From NCBI RefSeq assembly GCF_013409365.1, contig NZ_JACCBA010000001.1:4092001-4156000 (forward strand): a DNA stretch of 64,000 bases, in the 5' to 3' direction. The notes under the pieces were generated by a model. That model was given only the letters and a program-made list of their open reading frames with translations, did no database searches and was not told where the DNA came from. Positions 8,745-18,380 of this stretch are shown here, piece after piece (the first letter of the stretch is position 1; each line of letters starts with the position of its first letter). The translations under genes were made by a program, and so were the position numbers. This DNA is from Actinomadura luteofluorescens (lineage in GTDB: Bacteria > Actinomycetota > Actinomycetes > Streptosporangiales > Streptosporangiaceae).

Positions 8745-9714
8745 GTGGAGACCCCCGCCTCCACCCGTCGGCACGCTGACCGCCGCCGTGGCCGGCGCCA
8801 CGCCGCCGCGGCTCTCGTGGCCCTCGCCGCCGCGGTGCCCCTGGTCGCCTCCGCGACGCCGTCCGCGGCCGCGCCGGCGTCCCTGCCCCTGGACCCGGGC
8901 GACAGCGGCAAGTTCGCGAAGCTGAACCGCCAGATCGAGCAGCTCGACAAGGAGTACGGCGGCGACCTCGCCAAGCTGAAGGACGCCGAGTACGCCGCGA
9001 AGAAGGCGCTGGACAAGTCCAACAACCTCCAGCGCGACCTCCAGGAGGCCCGCGGGGTCGTCGCCCAGCTGGCCGCGTCCCAGTACATGACGAACGGCGA
9101 GGACCCCACCGTCACGTTCCTGGCCGACGCGAACCCCTCCGACCTGCTCAGCAACGCCACCCTGGTCAGCCATCTCGCCCAGAACAAGGCGGGCAAGGTC
9201 GCCCAGATCCAGAAGCTCGTCAACGACCAGCTCGCGGCCCGCAAGGCGGCCCCAGCAGAAGATGACGGAGCTGAACAAGGAGATCAAGGACCTGAGGCGG
9301 CGCAAGTCGCAGATCCAGTCCCTGGTCAAGAAGTACAAGCCCGAGTCCCCGAGCGTCGGCATGGGCGGCGTCACCCCGCGCATGCTCAAGGTGAAGAACA
9401 CCATCGACCTGGAGATGGGCCCGTTCCCCACGATCGGCTGCTTCCGCTCCACCGGCGACCCGCAGGACCACGGCAGCGGCCGCGCCTGCGACTTCATGGT
9501 CACCACGGGCGGCGTCATGGCCTCCGGCAGCGCCCAGTCCCTGGGCGACCGCACCGCCGCCTACGCCATCGCCCACGCCAGCGCCCTCGGCATCAAGTAC
9601 ATCATCTGGCGCCAACGCATCTACGACCTCCGCAGCCCGGGCTGGCGCTCGATGGAGAACCGAGGCGGCGTCACCGCCAACCACTACGACCACGTCCACA
9701 TCTCGGTCTTCTAG
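8745..9714 (+). pseudogene. secreted coiled-coil protein with LAS/M15-like C-terminal domain, frameshifted
   Basis: Two abutting frames make one protein of about 322 residues. The first half has a signal peptide and a coiled coil (KFAKLNRQIEQLDKEYGGDL) of the kind found in NlpC/P60-type cell-wall hydrolases. The second half, in another phase, is an ARB_07466-like domain with the putative zinc ligands HGSGRACD and HYDHVHIS. Reading shifts at 9249-9253, where one extra C in a CCCC run breaks the frame; removing it gives KAAQQKMTELNKE across the joint. GTG 8745 has GAGGAGA upstream. If the base is a sequencing error, the gene is intact and encodes an envelope protein. Confidence 0.82.
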
Positions 9715-9867
9715 GTCGTATCTGGCTCCAGCCAGAGCCGCAGCTCACGGGATCTCCCGAGAGTGCGCATCCAGGGCACTGGCCCTCGAATAGTCCACGC
9801 CGGTCTCCGAACCGGCCCGCCACCGCGTGCGAGAAGACCTGGTCTCGACGTCTTGCCACGACTGCTG

Positions 9868-10278
9868 TCAGAGGGCCAGGATGGCGGGTCGATCGCTGGG
9901 ACGCCCGTAGGCCAGGATGCGCCGCAGCCCTTCCCGTAGTCGCTCGATGCGTTCGTCGTCGACGTCCAGCGTCACTTCTATCTCAGCGTCGTCCAGCCCC
10001 AGCGCCTCCAGATTGCTGGAATCCACGACGACACGGAGGACACGATCCTTCAGGCGCACCTCTTTGACTCCGCCGTAGACGGTGCCCTGGTCCGCCGTGA
10101 CGAGGCAGTAGGAATCCATTCCAAGCGCGATGTCCTGCTCATCAGGCTCGTGCAGGCAGCACATAAAGGTCAGTTCGCGACCTCCGCCATTCTCCTGCTC
10201 AGCCACCCCGGCTACGAAAGTCTCATCGTCTTCGTAGGCTTCCGCTGCGGCGGCGCGAGCGGTGAAGGCGAACACCAT
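9868..10278 (-). CDS. Imm10-like immunity family protein
   Basis: This 136-residue cytoplasmic protein has the pattern of the Imm10 family: an early TARAAAAEAYEDDETFVAGVAE, a central LTFMCCLHEPDEQDIALGMDSY in two parts, GTVYGGVKEV, and a C-terminal helix ERLREGLRRILAYGRP. Imm10 proteins neutralise polymorphic toxins in other bacteria. No toxin gene is visible nearby, so it may be an orphan immunity gene. ATG 10278 has no clear ribosome site and may be leaderless. The next gene on this strand (10382-10896) also looks like an immunity-type protein. Family assignment is by recall of the pattern only. Confidence 0.6.
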   Translation of the reverse strand: MVFAFTARAAAAEAYEDDETFVAGVAEQENGGGRELTFMCCLHEPDEQDIALGMDSYCLVTADQGTVYGGVKEVRLKDRVLRVVVDSSNLEALGLDDAEIEVTLDVDDERIERLREGLRRILAYGRPSDRPAILAL

Positions 10279-10381
10279 GCGAGAAGCATAGAGACAGGCT
10301 TATGCCGTGCCACGAGCATTCGTGGCCTTCGCCCGCGGCCGAAGGACCCCGTACGCTCTGCCGCTGGAGACGATACGGCGG

Positions 10382-10896
10382 TTACCGGACCGCCTGGCTC
10401 GGACCGGCGCGGGGCGGGGCCTCTACTGGGCCGGCCAGCAGGACGACCCGATCGGCAGTGACGTCATAGCCGAGCACCGGATGGCCAGGGTCGCCCTCCG
10501 GCGCCATCGCCACCGGCTTGCCCAATCGTCGGCCGAGGACTCGGAAGAGGCCGCAGAGCAGGTCCAGCCGTTCTTGGCCCTGAAACTCCCTGAGATCGAT
10601 GTCGAAGTCGACGCTGGTGCTTTCATGTGGCCAGAAGTTCAGCAGTACCCCGGTGAAGGCCGGACCTGCAACGCGGGACAGACCTCGCGGCCCTCTGCGA
10701 AGACCTCGCTCGCGGCGGGCAGGGAAAGCACCTGGCCATCTATGGAGTACTCATATGCCCAGTCTTCTGAGCGGAGTAGGTCAAAGACCGCCTGCCAGTC
10801 CTCAACACCGGTCCCCTCGATGACGACATCGGGCAGCGAGCCCATCAGTTCGGGATCGAAGAAGTCGCGTACGTCGTCCCACGAGAGATCGGGCAC
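10382..10896 (-). pseudogene. hypothetical protein (possible immunity type), frameshifted
   Basis: From GTG 10896 the frame reads MPDLSWDDVRDFFDPELMGS and runs into a stop after about 85 codons. A second frame continues in a protein-like way (FTGVLLNFWPHESTSVDFDI, later LDLLCGLFRVLGRRLGKPVA) to the TAA at 10382-10384. The two halves join near 10645-10665 if one base is added, giving about 171 residues. The sequence is acidic with no signal peptide or membrane helix. I do not recognise its function; position beside the Imm10-like gene suggests a related role. Either a real mutation or a base missing from the sequence. Confidence 0.6.
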
Positions 10897-11071
10897 GTGT
10901 CAGATGGTGCCAGAGCACAAGAGCCGGTGGGAGATCAGGCAGGGCGGCTGCCGTGGGGTCGTCTTGCTCGGGCGGTGCTGGCTGTTGCGCCGGGCCTCAG
11001 TGGCGACCGATGGGGGCTGGCCGGGGGTGCGGTCGCAGGGCTTACAGGGCCCGGTCCTCTAGGGTCTCGGC

Positions 11072-11251
11072 ATGGGTGAAAAGCGGGAGCTGCCGCGGTA
11101 TCGGGTTTTGACTGGCCCGGATGATGAGACGTTCTGCTGGCGGGTCAGTGAGGCGCTCGACCTTGGCTATGAGCTGCACGGGTCTCCGTCGGTGACGTTC
11201 AACGGAGATCGGGTCGTCGTCGCTCAGGCGCTCACCCGTCGCCAGGACTAG
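11072..11251 (+). CDS. DUF1737 domain-containing protein
   Basis: A 59-residue protein starts MGEKRELPRYRVLTGPDDET and continues with CWRVSEALDLGYELHGSPSV, the compact DUF1737 fold. The tail VVVAQALTRRQD is typical. Members are small cytoplasmic proteins of unknown function. It is a lone gene: about 175 bases separate it from the divergent hypothetical, and a strong terminator follows that also serves the convergent purL. Confidence 0.85.
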   Translation: MGEKRELPRYRVLTGPDDETFCWRVSEALDLGYELHGSPSVTFNGDRVVVAQALTRRQD

Positions 11252-11271
11252 AGGCCTGCGTTGACATGCGA

Positions 11272-11298
11272 AGGGCGCCCCCGGTTCGGGGGCGCCCT
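11272..11298. terminator. bidirectional terminator between the DUF1737 gene and purL
   Basis: agggcgcccccg (11272-11283) and cgggggcgccct (11287-11298) form a perfect 12-bp stem with a 3-base loop. It lies between two convergent stop codons. Confidence 0.85.
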
Positions 11299-11310
11299 CC
11301 GGTGCTCGAA

Positions 11311-14300
11311 TCAGTCGGCGTAGGAGGGGAGCATTCTTTCGTGGGCCTCGCGGAGTTCGGAGAGGCCGATGCTGAACAGCTCCTGCTGGTCGCCTTCGGG
11401 GCCGCGACCCGTCACCTGCAGGGAATCGCCGCCCGCCACGCCGATCTGGCTGACCGGGACGCCCGCCGACTCGCACAGGGCCGCGAGGCGTGACTCGGCG
11501 CCCGGACGGACGACGACCATGGCGCGGGCCACCGACTCGCTGAACAGCGAGACGAACGGGTCGCCGTGCAGGGTGATGCGGGCGCCGAGGCCGCCGCGCA
11601 GGCACGACTCCACCAGCGTCTGCGAGAGGCCGCCGTCGGAGAGGTCGTGCACGGCGTTGACCAGGCCGTCCCGGACGGCCGCGACCATCACCGACGCCAG
11701 CGCCGCCTCGGCCTTCAGGTCGACCAGCGGCGGCAGGCCGCCCAGGTGGCCGTAGACGACGTGCGCCCATTCCGAGCCGCCGAACTCCTCGCGGGTCTCG
11801 CCGAGGAGGGCGATCGTGGCGCCGTCGGTGGCCAGCGACATGTTCACCCGGCGGCGCACGTCGTCGTGGACGCCAAGGACGCCGATGACCGGGGTCGGGT
11901 TGATCGGCGTGTCGCCCGTCTGGTTGTAGAAGCTGACGTTGCCGCCCGTCACCGGGATGCCGAGGTACTGGCAGCCGTCCGCCAGACCCGTGACGGCCTG
12001 CGAGAACTGCCACATGACGCCCGGGTCCTCCGGGGAGCCGAAGTTCAGGCAGTTGGTCACGGCCAGGGGCCGCGCGCCGGTCGCGGCGACGTTGCGGAAC
12101 GCCTCCGACAGGGCGAGCTGCGCGCCCGCGTACGGGTCGAGCCGGGTGTAGCGGCCGTTGCCGTCGAGGGACAGCGCGATGCCGAGGCCCGACTCGTCGT
12201 CGATGCGGACCACGCCGGCGTTCTCGGGCATCGCCATGACGGTGTTGCCCAGGACGTACCGGTCGTACTGGGACGTCACCCACGTCTTGCCGGCCAGGTT
12301 CGGGGACCCGGCCAGCCACAGGACGGTCCGGCGCAGCTCGTCGCCGTTGGACGGGCGGGTGAGCCGACCCGGGGTGTCGGACTGCATGGCGCCGAGGTCG
12401 TGCGGGGGCGCCAGCGGACGGTTGTAGACGGGGCCCTCGTCGGCGGCCGTGACCGGCGGGATGTCGACGATCGTCTCGCCGCGCCACGTCATGACCAGCC
12501 GGCGCGTGTCGGTGACCGTCCCGATCACCGTGGCCGGGATCTCCCAGCGCGCGCAGATCTCCATGAAGCGCTCGACCTTGGCGGGCTCCACCACCGCCAT
12601 CATGCGCTCCTGCGACTCGCTCATGAGGATCTCCTCAGGGCGGAGCGTCTCGTCGCGGAGCGGGACGGTGTCGAGGTCGACGTGCATGCCGCCGGTGCCG
12701 GCCGCGGCCAGCTCCGTCGTCGCGCACGACACCCCGGCGGCGCCGAGGTCCTGGATGCCGACCACGAGGTCCTCGCGGAACAGCTCCAGGCAGCACTCGA
12801 TGAGCAGCTTCTCCATGAACGGGTCGCCCACCTGGACCGACGGCCGCTTCTGGTGCGACTCCTCGTCGAAGGTGGCCGAGGCGAGCACGGACGCACCGCC
12901 GATGCCGTCCGGGCCGGTCAGGGCACCGAACAGGATCACCTGGTTGCCGGGGCCGGGGGCCACGGCGCGCTTGATGTCCTCGTGCTTCATCACGCCGACG
13001 CACAGCGCGTTCACGAGCGGGTTCTGCTCGTAGCAGGCGTCGAACACCGTCTCGCCGCCGATGTTGGGCAGGCCCAGGGAGTTGCCGTAACCGCCCACGC
13101 CGGCGACGACGCCCGGCAGGACGCGCTGGGTGTCGGCGGCGTCGGCCGGGCCGAAGCGCAGCGAGTCCATGACGGCGATGGGGCGCGCCCCCATCGACAT
13201 GATGTCGCGGACGATCCCGCCGACACCGGTAGCAGCGCCCTGGTACGGCTCGACGTAGGACGGGTGGTTGTGCGACTCCACCTTGAAGGTGACCGCCCAG
13301 CCCTGGCCGATGTCCACGACACCGGCGTTCTCGCCCATGCCGACAAGGAGCTTGTCGGTCTTCGGTGCCTTGTCGCCGAACTGGCGCAGGTGCACCTTGG
13401 AGCTCTTGTAGGAGCAGTGCTCGCTCCACATGACGGAGTAGATCGCCAGCTCGGCCGAGGTGGGCCGGCGTCCCAGGATGTTGCGGACGCGCTGGTACTC
13501 CTCCTCGTTCATCCCCAGCTCGGCGTACGGCTGCGGACGCTCGGGAGACGCGGCGGCAACGGCGACCGTGTCGGTGCCCTGGTCGTAGTGCGCGGGCGCC
13601 TCGATGGCGGGCTGCGGGCCGGTGCCACGGCCGACGGCGGGCAGCGGACCCGTTCCCCGTCCTACGGCGGGCAGCGGACCGGTTCCCCGTCCGATGGCGG
13701 GCTGGGGGCCCGTTCCAGAGCCGATGGCGGGCTGCGGGCCCGTTCCGCGTCCAACGTCGGGCTGCGGGCCGGTACCGGAGCCGACGGCGGGCAGAGGACC
13801 CGTTCCTGGGCTGATCCTAGGCAGCGGGCCCGTTCCCGGGCGGACGGCGGGCAGCGGGCCCGTGCCACGGCCGACCGTTGGCTGGGGACCCGTTCCCCGT
13901 CCAACGGCGGGCAGCGGGCCGGTACCCGGGCGCACGGTGGGCTGGGGGCCCGTTCCGCGTCCAACGGCGGGCTGCGGGCCGGTACCGGTGCCCACGGCAG
14001 GCTGCGGGCCCGGCGCCGGGCCTACCGCGGGCTGAGGGCCCGTGCCGTGGCCCACGGCGGGCTGCGGGCCCGTACCGTGGCCTACCGGAGGCTGGGGGCC
14101 GGTGCTGGGGCCTTGGGACAGCGGGCCCGAGTTCAGGTCGATGAGAGGCTGCGGGCCGCTGCTCGAACGAACGGTCGGCTGCGGGCCCGTGTTCCGTCCC
14201 ACGGCGGGCTGCGGGCCCGTGCCGGTGCCCACGGCGGGCTGCGGGCCCGTGCCGGGGCCTACCGCAGCCTGAGGGCCTGTGCCGTGGCCTACGGCGGGCT

Positions 14301-14760
14301 GCGGGCCCGTGCCGGGACCGGCTACGCGCTGCGGGCCGGATCCCGTGCCCCGGGGAGGCGGCGGTGCCGCGAAGGCGCTCAGGTCGGGCACGGTGAGCGT
14401 CGGGTCCGCGACGGTGGACGTAGGGTCGCCGCCAGAGCGCTCCTCTTCCAGGGCGCGCGTGAACTCCTCGGGCACCTGCTCGGAAGGCGCGGGGCCCTGG
14501 ACGGGCTCTTCGTCGTTCAGCACCGGGATGGGGCCGGTGAAGGGCCCGGGGACCGGTTCGGCGGCCGGGTCCTGGGAGCCGGGCAGGGCGGGGGGCTGGT
14601 CCTCTTCGAGGATGGCCTTGAACCCCTGCGTCACAGCGGGGTTGATGGGCTGGAGCTCCGGGTCGTCCGCGTCGGACTTGAGCTCGCCGAGCCACTCCAT
14701 CGAGGGCTCGTCTTCGTCTCGGGTAGCCCTTCCGGAAGCGTGGGGCCGTTGCTCACTCAT
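11311..14760 (-). CDS. purL: phosphoribosylformylglycinamidine synthase subunit PurL with long repeat-rich N-terminal extension
   Basis: PurL converts FGAR to FGAM using ammonia delivered by PurQ. Residues from about 410 to 1149 are a complete small-type Pur[78 protein letters not shown] and [13 protein letters not shown]. The first 400 residues are not part of any PurL I know: an acidic segment (1-135), then 25 repeats of about ten residues (137-386, consensus [10 protein letters not shown]). ATG 14760 overlaps the purQ TGA by four bases, which supports translation of the extension. A core-only start at 13512 is possible but has no such support. Confidence 0.95.
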   Translation of the reverse strand: MSEQRPHASGRATRDEDEPSMEWLGELKSDADDPELQPINPAVTQGFKAILEEDQPPALPGSQDPAAEPVPGPFTGPIPVLNDEEPVQGPAPSEQVPEEFTRALEEERSGGDPTSTVADPTLTVPDLSAFAAPPPPRGTGSGPQRVAGPGTGPQPAVGHGTGPQAAVGPGTGPQPAVGTGTGPQPAVGRNTGPQPTVRSSSGPQPLIDLNSGPLSQGPSTGPQPPVGHGTGPQPAVGHGTGPQPAVGPAPGPQPAVGTGTGPQPAVGRGTGPQPTVRPGTGPLPAVGRGTGPQPTVGRGTGPLPAVRPGTGPLPRISPGTGPLPAVGSGTGPQPDVGRGTGPQPAIGSGTGPQPAIGRGTGPLPAVGRGTGPLPAVGRGTGPQPAIEAPAHYDQGTDTVAVAAASPERPQPYAELGMNEEEYQRVRNILGRRPTSAELAIYSVMWSEHCSYKSSKVHLRQFGDKAPKTDKLLVGMGENAGVVDIGQGWAVTFKVESHNHPSYVEPYQGAATGVGGIVRDIMSMGARPIAVMDSLRFGPADAADTQRVLPGVVAGVGGYGNSLGLPNIGGETVFDACYEQNPLVNALCVGVMKHEDIKRAVAPGPGNQVILFGALTGPDGIGGASVLASATFDEESHQKRPSVQVGDPFMEKLLIECCLELFREDLVVGIQDLGAAGVSCATTELAAAGTGGMHVDLDTVPLRDETLRPEEILMSESQERMMAVVEPAKVERFMEICARWEIPATVIGTVTDTRRLVMTWRGETIVDIPPVTAADEGPVYNRPLAPPHDLGAMQSDTPGRLTRPSNGDELRRTVLWLAGSPNLAGKTWVTSQYDRYVLGNTVMAMPENAGVVRIDDESGLGIALSLDGNGRYTRLDPYAGAQLALSEAFRNVAATGARPLAVTNCLNFGSPEDPGVMWQFSQAVTGLADGCQYLGIPVTGGNVSFYNQTGDTPINPTPVIGVLGVHDDVRRRVNMSLATDGATIALLGETREEFGGSEWAHVVYGHLGGLPPLVDLKAEAALASVMVAAVRDGLVNAVHDLSDGGLSQTLVESCLRGGLGARITLHGDPFVSLFSESVARAMVVVRPGAESRLAALCESAGVPVSQIGVAGGDSLQVTGRGPEGDQQELFSIGLSELREAHERMLPSYAD
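13597..14343 (-). repeat. 30-bp in-frame tandem repeat array inside purL (25 units)
   Basis: Twenty-five units of about 30 bp encode variants of [10 protein letters not shown]; 24 are ten residues long and one is nine (NSGPLSQGP). G-P at positions 3-4 of the unit is invariant, and Q/L alternates at position 5. Units are diverged, so the array is old rather than a recent slippage expansion. It encodes a low-complexity Gly/Pro-rich, probably unstructured segment. Confidence 0.93.
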
Positions 14761-15438
14761 GCGTTGACCAGTCTCTTGACGATCGAGGTGAAGAAGCCGA
14801 GCCCGTCGGTGGACGGCCCGGTCAGCGACTCGACGGCGTGCTCGGGATGGGGCATGAGCCCGACCACGTTGCCGGCCTCGTTGCAGATCCCGGCGATGTC
14901 GTCCAGGGAGCCGTTCGGGTTCAGGTCGAGGTAGCGGGCGACGATGCGGCCGGAGTCGGCCAGTTCGATCAGCGTCTCCCGGTCGGCGGTGTAGCGGCCG
15001 TCCCGGTTCTTCACCGGGATCACCAGTTCCTGGCCCTCGTTGTACTCGGAGGTCCAGGCGGTCTCGGCGTTCTCGACGCGCAGCCGCTGGTCGCGGCAGA
15101 CGAAGTGCAGCCCCGCGTTCGGGAGCAGCGCGCCGGGCAGCAGGTGCGACTCGCACAGCACCTGGAACCCGTTGCAGATGCCGAGGACCGGCAGGGCCGT
15201 CGCCTGCGGCGGCCACGACCTCGGCCATCAGCGGCGCGAACCGGGCGATCGCCCCGGCCCTCAGGTAGTCCCCGTACGAGAACCCGCCTGGCAGGACGAC
15301 GGCGTCGACCCCCCGCAGGTCATGGTCGCCGTGCCAGAGGGCGACCGGCTCAGCGCCGGCCAGCCGCACCGCGCGTGCGGCGTCCTTGTCGTCAAGGGAA
15401 CCTGGGAAGGTGATGATCCCAACCCGGGCAGCGTCCAT
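14757..15438 (-). pseudogene. purQ: phosphoribosylformylglycinamidine synthase subunit PurQ, frameshifted
   Basis: PurQ is the glutaminase subunit that feeds ammonia to PurL. From ATG 15438 the frame reads [20 protein letters not shown] and [20 protein letters not shown], then loses homology. The remainder is in another phase: [20 protein letters not shown] (catalytic Cys in GICNG) through [13 protein letters not shown] (catalytic His/Glu) to the TGA overlapping purL. The break is at 15194-15196, a GGG run (CCC in the gene) where one base is in excess. Repaired length is about 226 residues, normal for PurQ. As the gene is needed for purine prototrophy, sequencing error is a strong alternative to true loss. 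Confidence 0.9.
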
Positions 15439-15539
15439 CTGTTCTGTTCCTCCGAAATGAGGTGCGGCCGAGACGATCGGGATCTCCTCCGCCGATCAAC
15501 CCCGATGCGCGTCGCATTCCCCCGCGCGCAGGTCCCAAT

Positions 15540-15980
15540 CTACCCGGCGTTGGGAATGAGGCTGCGGTCGAGGCGCCGTACCAGGGCCCCGTCCCTCCAG
15601 GTCAGCCGCTTTCGCAGGTGAACGACGGTGCCCCGGTCGGGTGCGGAGTCGATGTCCAGGTCGTCCACCAGGGCGCGCATCAGCTTGATCCCGCGTCCCG
15701 ACTCGCTCAGGGCCTCCGGCTCCGGCGGGGCGGACCGCAGGCCGCGCCCCCAGTCCATGATCTTGAGCATGCAGGTGCCGTCGTCCACGTGCCCGGTCAC
15801 CTCGTAGTCGCCGTTCGCGCGGGCGTGCTCGATGACGTTCGTGCACGCCTCGGAGATCGCGACCAGCAGGTCGTCGACGCAGTCCTCGGCGACGCCGAGC
15901 CCCCGCAGGGCCTCGCCGGTCACCCGCCGGACCACCGGGATGCTCAGCGCGTCGCGCGGCAGCGCGAGCGAGAACCTCAT
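15540..15980 (-). CDS. RsbW-type ATP-binding protein (HATPase_c_2 anti-sigma-factor-like kinase)
   Basis: A 146-residue GHKL ATPase shows the N box EACTNVIEHA near residue 45, the G1 region DWGRGLRSAP and G2 box SESGRGIKLMRALVD. Such proteins bind sigma factors or anti-anti-sigma factors and phosphorylate the latter. The gene lies between purS and purQ on the same strand, about 100 bases from purQ and 225 from purS; that is unusual because purS and purQ normally touch. Start is uncertain: ATG 15980 gives the family length and ATG 16004 adds eight residues. A close relative sits at 60291-60704. Confidence 0.85.
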   Translation of the reverse strand: MRFSLALPRDALSIPVVRRVTGEALRGLGVAEDCVDDLLVAISEACTNVIEHARANGDYEVTGHVDDGTCMLKIMDWGRGLRSAPPEPEALSESGRGIKLMRALVDDLDIDSAPDRGTVVHLRKRLTWRDGALVRRLDRSLIPNAG

Positions 15981-16205
15981 ATCCACCCGGACACCTCGTG
16001 TCATGCTCCGGGCGTCCCGACCGTGCCCCCGGTCCCGGAGCGTGCTCGACGACTCAACGCAGCTAACAGTTCCCCGGAGGAATCTTCCGTAATCGCCACA
16101 GTCGCGGGTCCGCCATTTGGAACGGGCCATGTCACGACCGGGAACCGAGCGGCGTTCTGCCGCCGGCCCCGGCCGCGAGGCCGGTCCCGGCCACGTGCCG
16201 GACGG

Positions 16206-16448
16206 TTACAGAACGTGAACCTCGTAGTTCTCGATGACCGGATTCGCCAGCAGCGTCTCCGCGATCTTGCCGACCTTCTCCAGGGCCGCCTCGTCGGCGT
16301 CCCCCTCCAGCTCCACCTCGAACCGCTTGCCCTGCCGGACGGCCACGACCCCGTCGAACCCCATCTGCGGCAGCTTGCGGGCGATCGCCTGACCCTGCGG
16401 GTCGAGGATCTCCGGCTTGAGCATGACGTCCACGACGACACGCGCCAC
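16206..16448 (-). CDS. purS: phosphoribosylformylglycinamidine synthase subunit PurS
   Basis: The 80-residue protein is the small structural subunit that joins PurL and PurQ. RVVVDVMLKPEILDPQGQAI and GFDGVVAVRQGKRFEVEL match the whole PurS family, and length is normal. GTG 16448 has a GAGGGGG ribosome site six bases upstream. It is the first pur gene on this strand; purQ follows only after an RsbW-like gene. It is divergent from the membrane protein starting at 16544, with 95 bases between. Confidence 0.96.
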   Translation of the reverse strand: MARVVVDVMLKPEILDPQGQAIARKLPQMGFDGVVAVRQGKRFEVELEGDADEAALEKVGKIAETLLANPVIENYEVHVL

Positions 16449-16543
16449 GGTCGCCCCCTCACTGATCTGCGCTTTTGCTTACGATCCTGAAGCGTACGGC
16501 ACCATGGCCCATCACGAGCCATCAGCACCCCCGGAGCCTGCCG

Positions 16544-18163
16544 ATGAACATCGAGGACCTCACGCCCGTGGAACGCCGCCTGTGGGAGGCGTTCCCCAAG
16601 GGCGAATCCGTCGACCTGTCGTCCGGCGACCAGGCGATGGACGACATCACGCGGTCGGACCGGTGGGGGCGGGACCGGATGGTCAGGGCGGAGGTCCTCG
16701 TCGCGCTGCTCGTCGGCGCGGTAGAGCCCGAGCCCGGCCAGGTCGCCGCCGTGCGGCTCGGCGGCGCCCGCATCACCGGCTCGCTGAACCTCGGGCACGC
16801 GGAGGTCCACGTCCCGCTGGCGCTCACCGGCTGCGACTTCGACGAGGCGCCGCACCTTTACTGGGCGAGCATGAACAGCGTCCACCTGATGCGCTGCCGG
16901 CTGCCGGGCCTGATCGCCTCCGGCACGCGGGTGGACGGCCACCTGTGGCTGGAGGGCAGCCGCATCAACGGCGGCCTGTGGCTGGACGGTGCGAACATCA
17001 CCGGCATCCTCAACATGTCGGGCGTGCACCTGTCCAACCCGGGCGGGGACGCGATGCTCGCCGACCGCCTCTCGGTCGAGGCGAACGTCTACTGCGACCA
17101 GGGGTTCGCCGCCAACGGCGAGGTCCGGCTGCCGGGGGCCCGCGTCGGCGGCCAGCTGATCTTCCGGGGCGCGCGGCTGTACAACCCGTCCGGCGCCGCC
17201 CTGTACGCCAGCCGCCTGGACGTGGCCGCGAACGTGTTCTGCGACGGCGGGTTCAGCGCCGAGGGCGAGATCCGGCTCCGCGGCGCCCGCGTCGGCGGCT
17301 ACCTGTCGTTCGTCGGCGCCCGCCTGTCCGCCCCCAAGCGGACCGCCCTGAACGCCGACGACTTGGCCGTCGAGACCGACATCTACTGCTCGGACGGGTT
17401 CACCGCCATCGGCGCCGTCAGCTTCTCCGGGGCCCGCGTCACCGGGCAGCTCAGCCTGCGCGACGCCCGCCTGCTCCACGACGAGGGGACGGCGCTCGGC
17501 CTGCAGCGCCTCCAGGCCGAGGAGCTCCTGCTGCGCACCGCCGAGCCGATCAAGGGGACGGCGGACCTGTCCTACGCGCGCATCAACCTGCTGCGCGATG
17601 ACGCCGCGTCCTGGCCGGAGCACCTCCAGCTCGACGGGCTCCAGTACGAGACCCTCGAGCCGCCGCTCACCGCCCGGGAGCGGCTGGCGTGGCTGCGCCG
17701 CGACACCGACGGCTACGCCCCGCAGCCCTACGAGCGGCTCGCGCAGACCTACCGCTCCCTCGGCCTGGACGCCGACGGGCGCTCCGTCCTGCTCGCCAAG
17801 GCCCGGGACCGGCGCAGGACGCAGGGCGTCCCCCGCAAGATCGTCGGCTGGTTCCAGGACGGGCTGGTCGGCTACGGCTACCGCCCGTTCCGCGCCGCGA
17901 GCTGGCTGGTGGGGCTGCTCGCCTTCGGGACGATCGTCTTCTCGATCCACCGGCCCGACGTCCTGGACGACGGCCACAAGCCGCACTTCAACGCGTTCTT
18001 CTACACGCTCGACCTCCTCCTGCCGATCGGCAGCCTCGGCCAGGAGATGGAGTTCGCACCCAAGGGCGTCTACCAGTGGATCGCCAACTTCATCGTCGCC
18101 GGGGGGCTGCTCCTCGGCCTGACGGTCGCGGCCGGCGCGACGCGGGCGCTCTCCCGGGAATAG
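16544..18163 (+). CDS. membrane protein with beta-solenoid-like repeats ('membrane-associated oxidoreductase' family)
   Basis: The 539-residue protein starts with a helical head (LTPVERRLWEAFPKGESVDL). Residues 80-350 are repeating short segments such as GARVGGQLIFRGARLYN and GARVGGYLSFVGARLSA, suggesting a right-handed solenoid, and two membrane helices lie near the C-terminus (ASWLVGLLAFGTIVFSI and ANFIVAGGLLLGLTVAAGA). Streptomyces relatives carry the name membrane-associated oxidoreductase, but I see no nucleotide or metal site, so the name is doubtful. ATG 16544 has GGAG eight bases upstream. A paralogue of the same design lies at 39373-40830. Confidence 0.75.
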   Translation: MNIEDLTPVERRLWEAFPKGESVDLSSGDQAMDDITRSDRWGRDRMVRAEVLVALLVGAVEPEPGQVAAVRLGGARITGSLNLGHAEVHVPLALTGCDFDEAPHLYWASMNSVHLMRCRLPGLIASGTRVDGHLWLEGSRINGGLWLDGANITGILNMSGVHLSNPGGDAMLADRLSVEANVYCDQGFAANGEVRLPGARVGGQLIFRGARLYNPSGAALYASRLDVAANVFCDGGFSAEGEIRLRGARVGGYLSFVGARLSAPKRTALNADDLAVETDIYCSDGFTAIGAVSFSGARVTGQLSLRDARLLHDEGTALGLQRLQAEELLLRTAEPIKGTADLSYARINLLRDDAASWPEHLQLDGLQYETLEPPLTARERLAWLRRDTDGYAPQPYERLAQTYRSLGLDADGRSVLLAKARDRRRTQGVPRKIVGWFQDGLVGYGYRPFRAASWLVGLLAFGTIVFSIHRPDVLDDGHKPHFNAFFYTLDLLLPIGSLGQEMEFAPKGVYQWIANFIVAGGLLLGLTVAAGATRALSRE

Positions 18164-18380
18164 CGGACGTAACGTGCGTCACGTCCGGGTCGCGGGGTAG
18201 GGCCGGGGGTAGGACCTCCGGTGGAGGGACTCGCATCGCGGTGGCGGGGGCTTGCATCGCAGGGTGTGATGTCTGCCACGATGGCATTGCGGCTTTTGTC
18301 CCTTACCGGGGACGGGGCCGTCGACATCGGCCGGCCGCGCGGCGACCCCGCGTGACGGCCCCGAACGAGGAGTGTCATCG

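Noticed and set aside
13597..14343. 30-bp repeats that could be taken for a CRISPR array
   Set aside because: Units are contiguous with no spacers, stay in frame, and encode a ten-residue repeat in purL.
11566..14934. Very long open frame on the plus strand antisense to purL
   Set aside because: It is the shadow of purL codon bias; the product is Arg/Gly-rich low-complexity sequence and the true frame is the fully conserved PurL.
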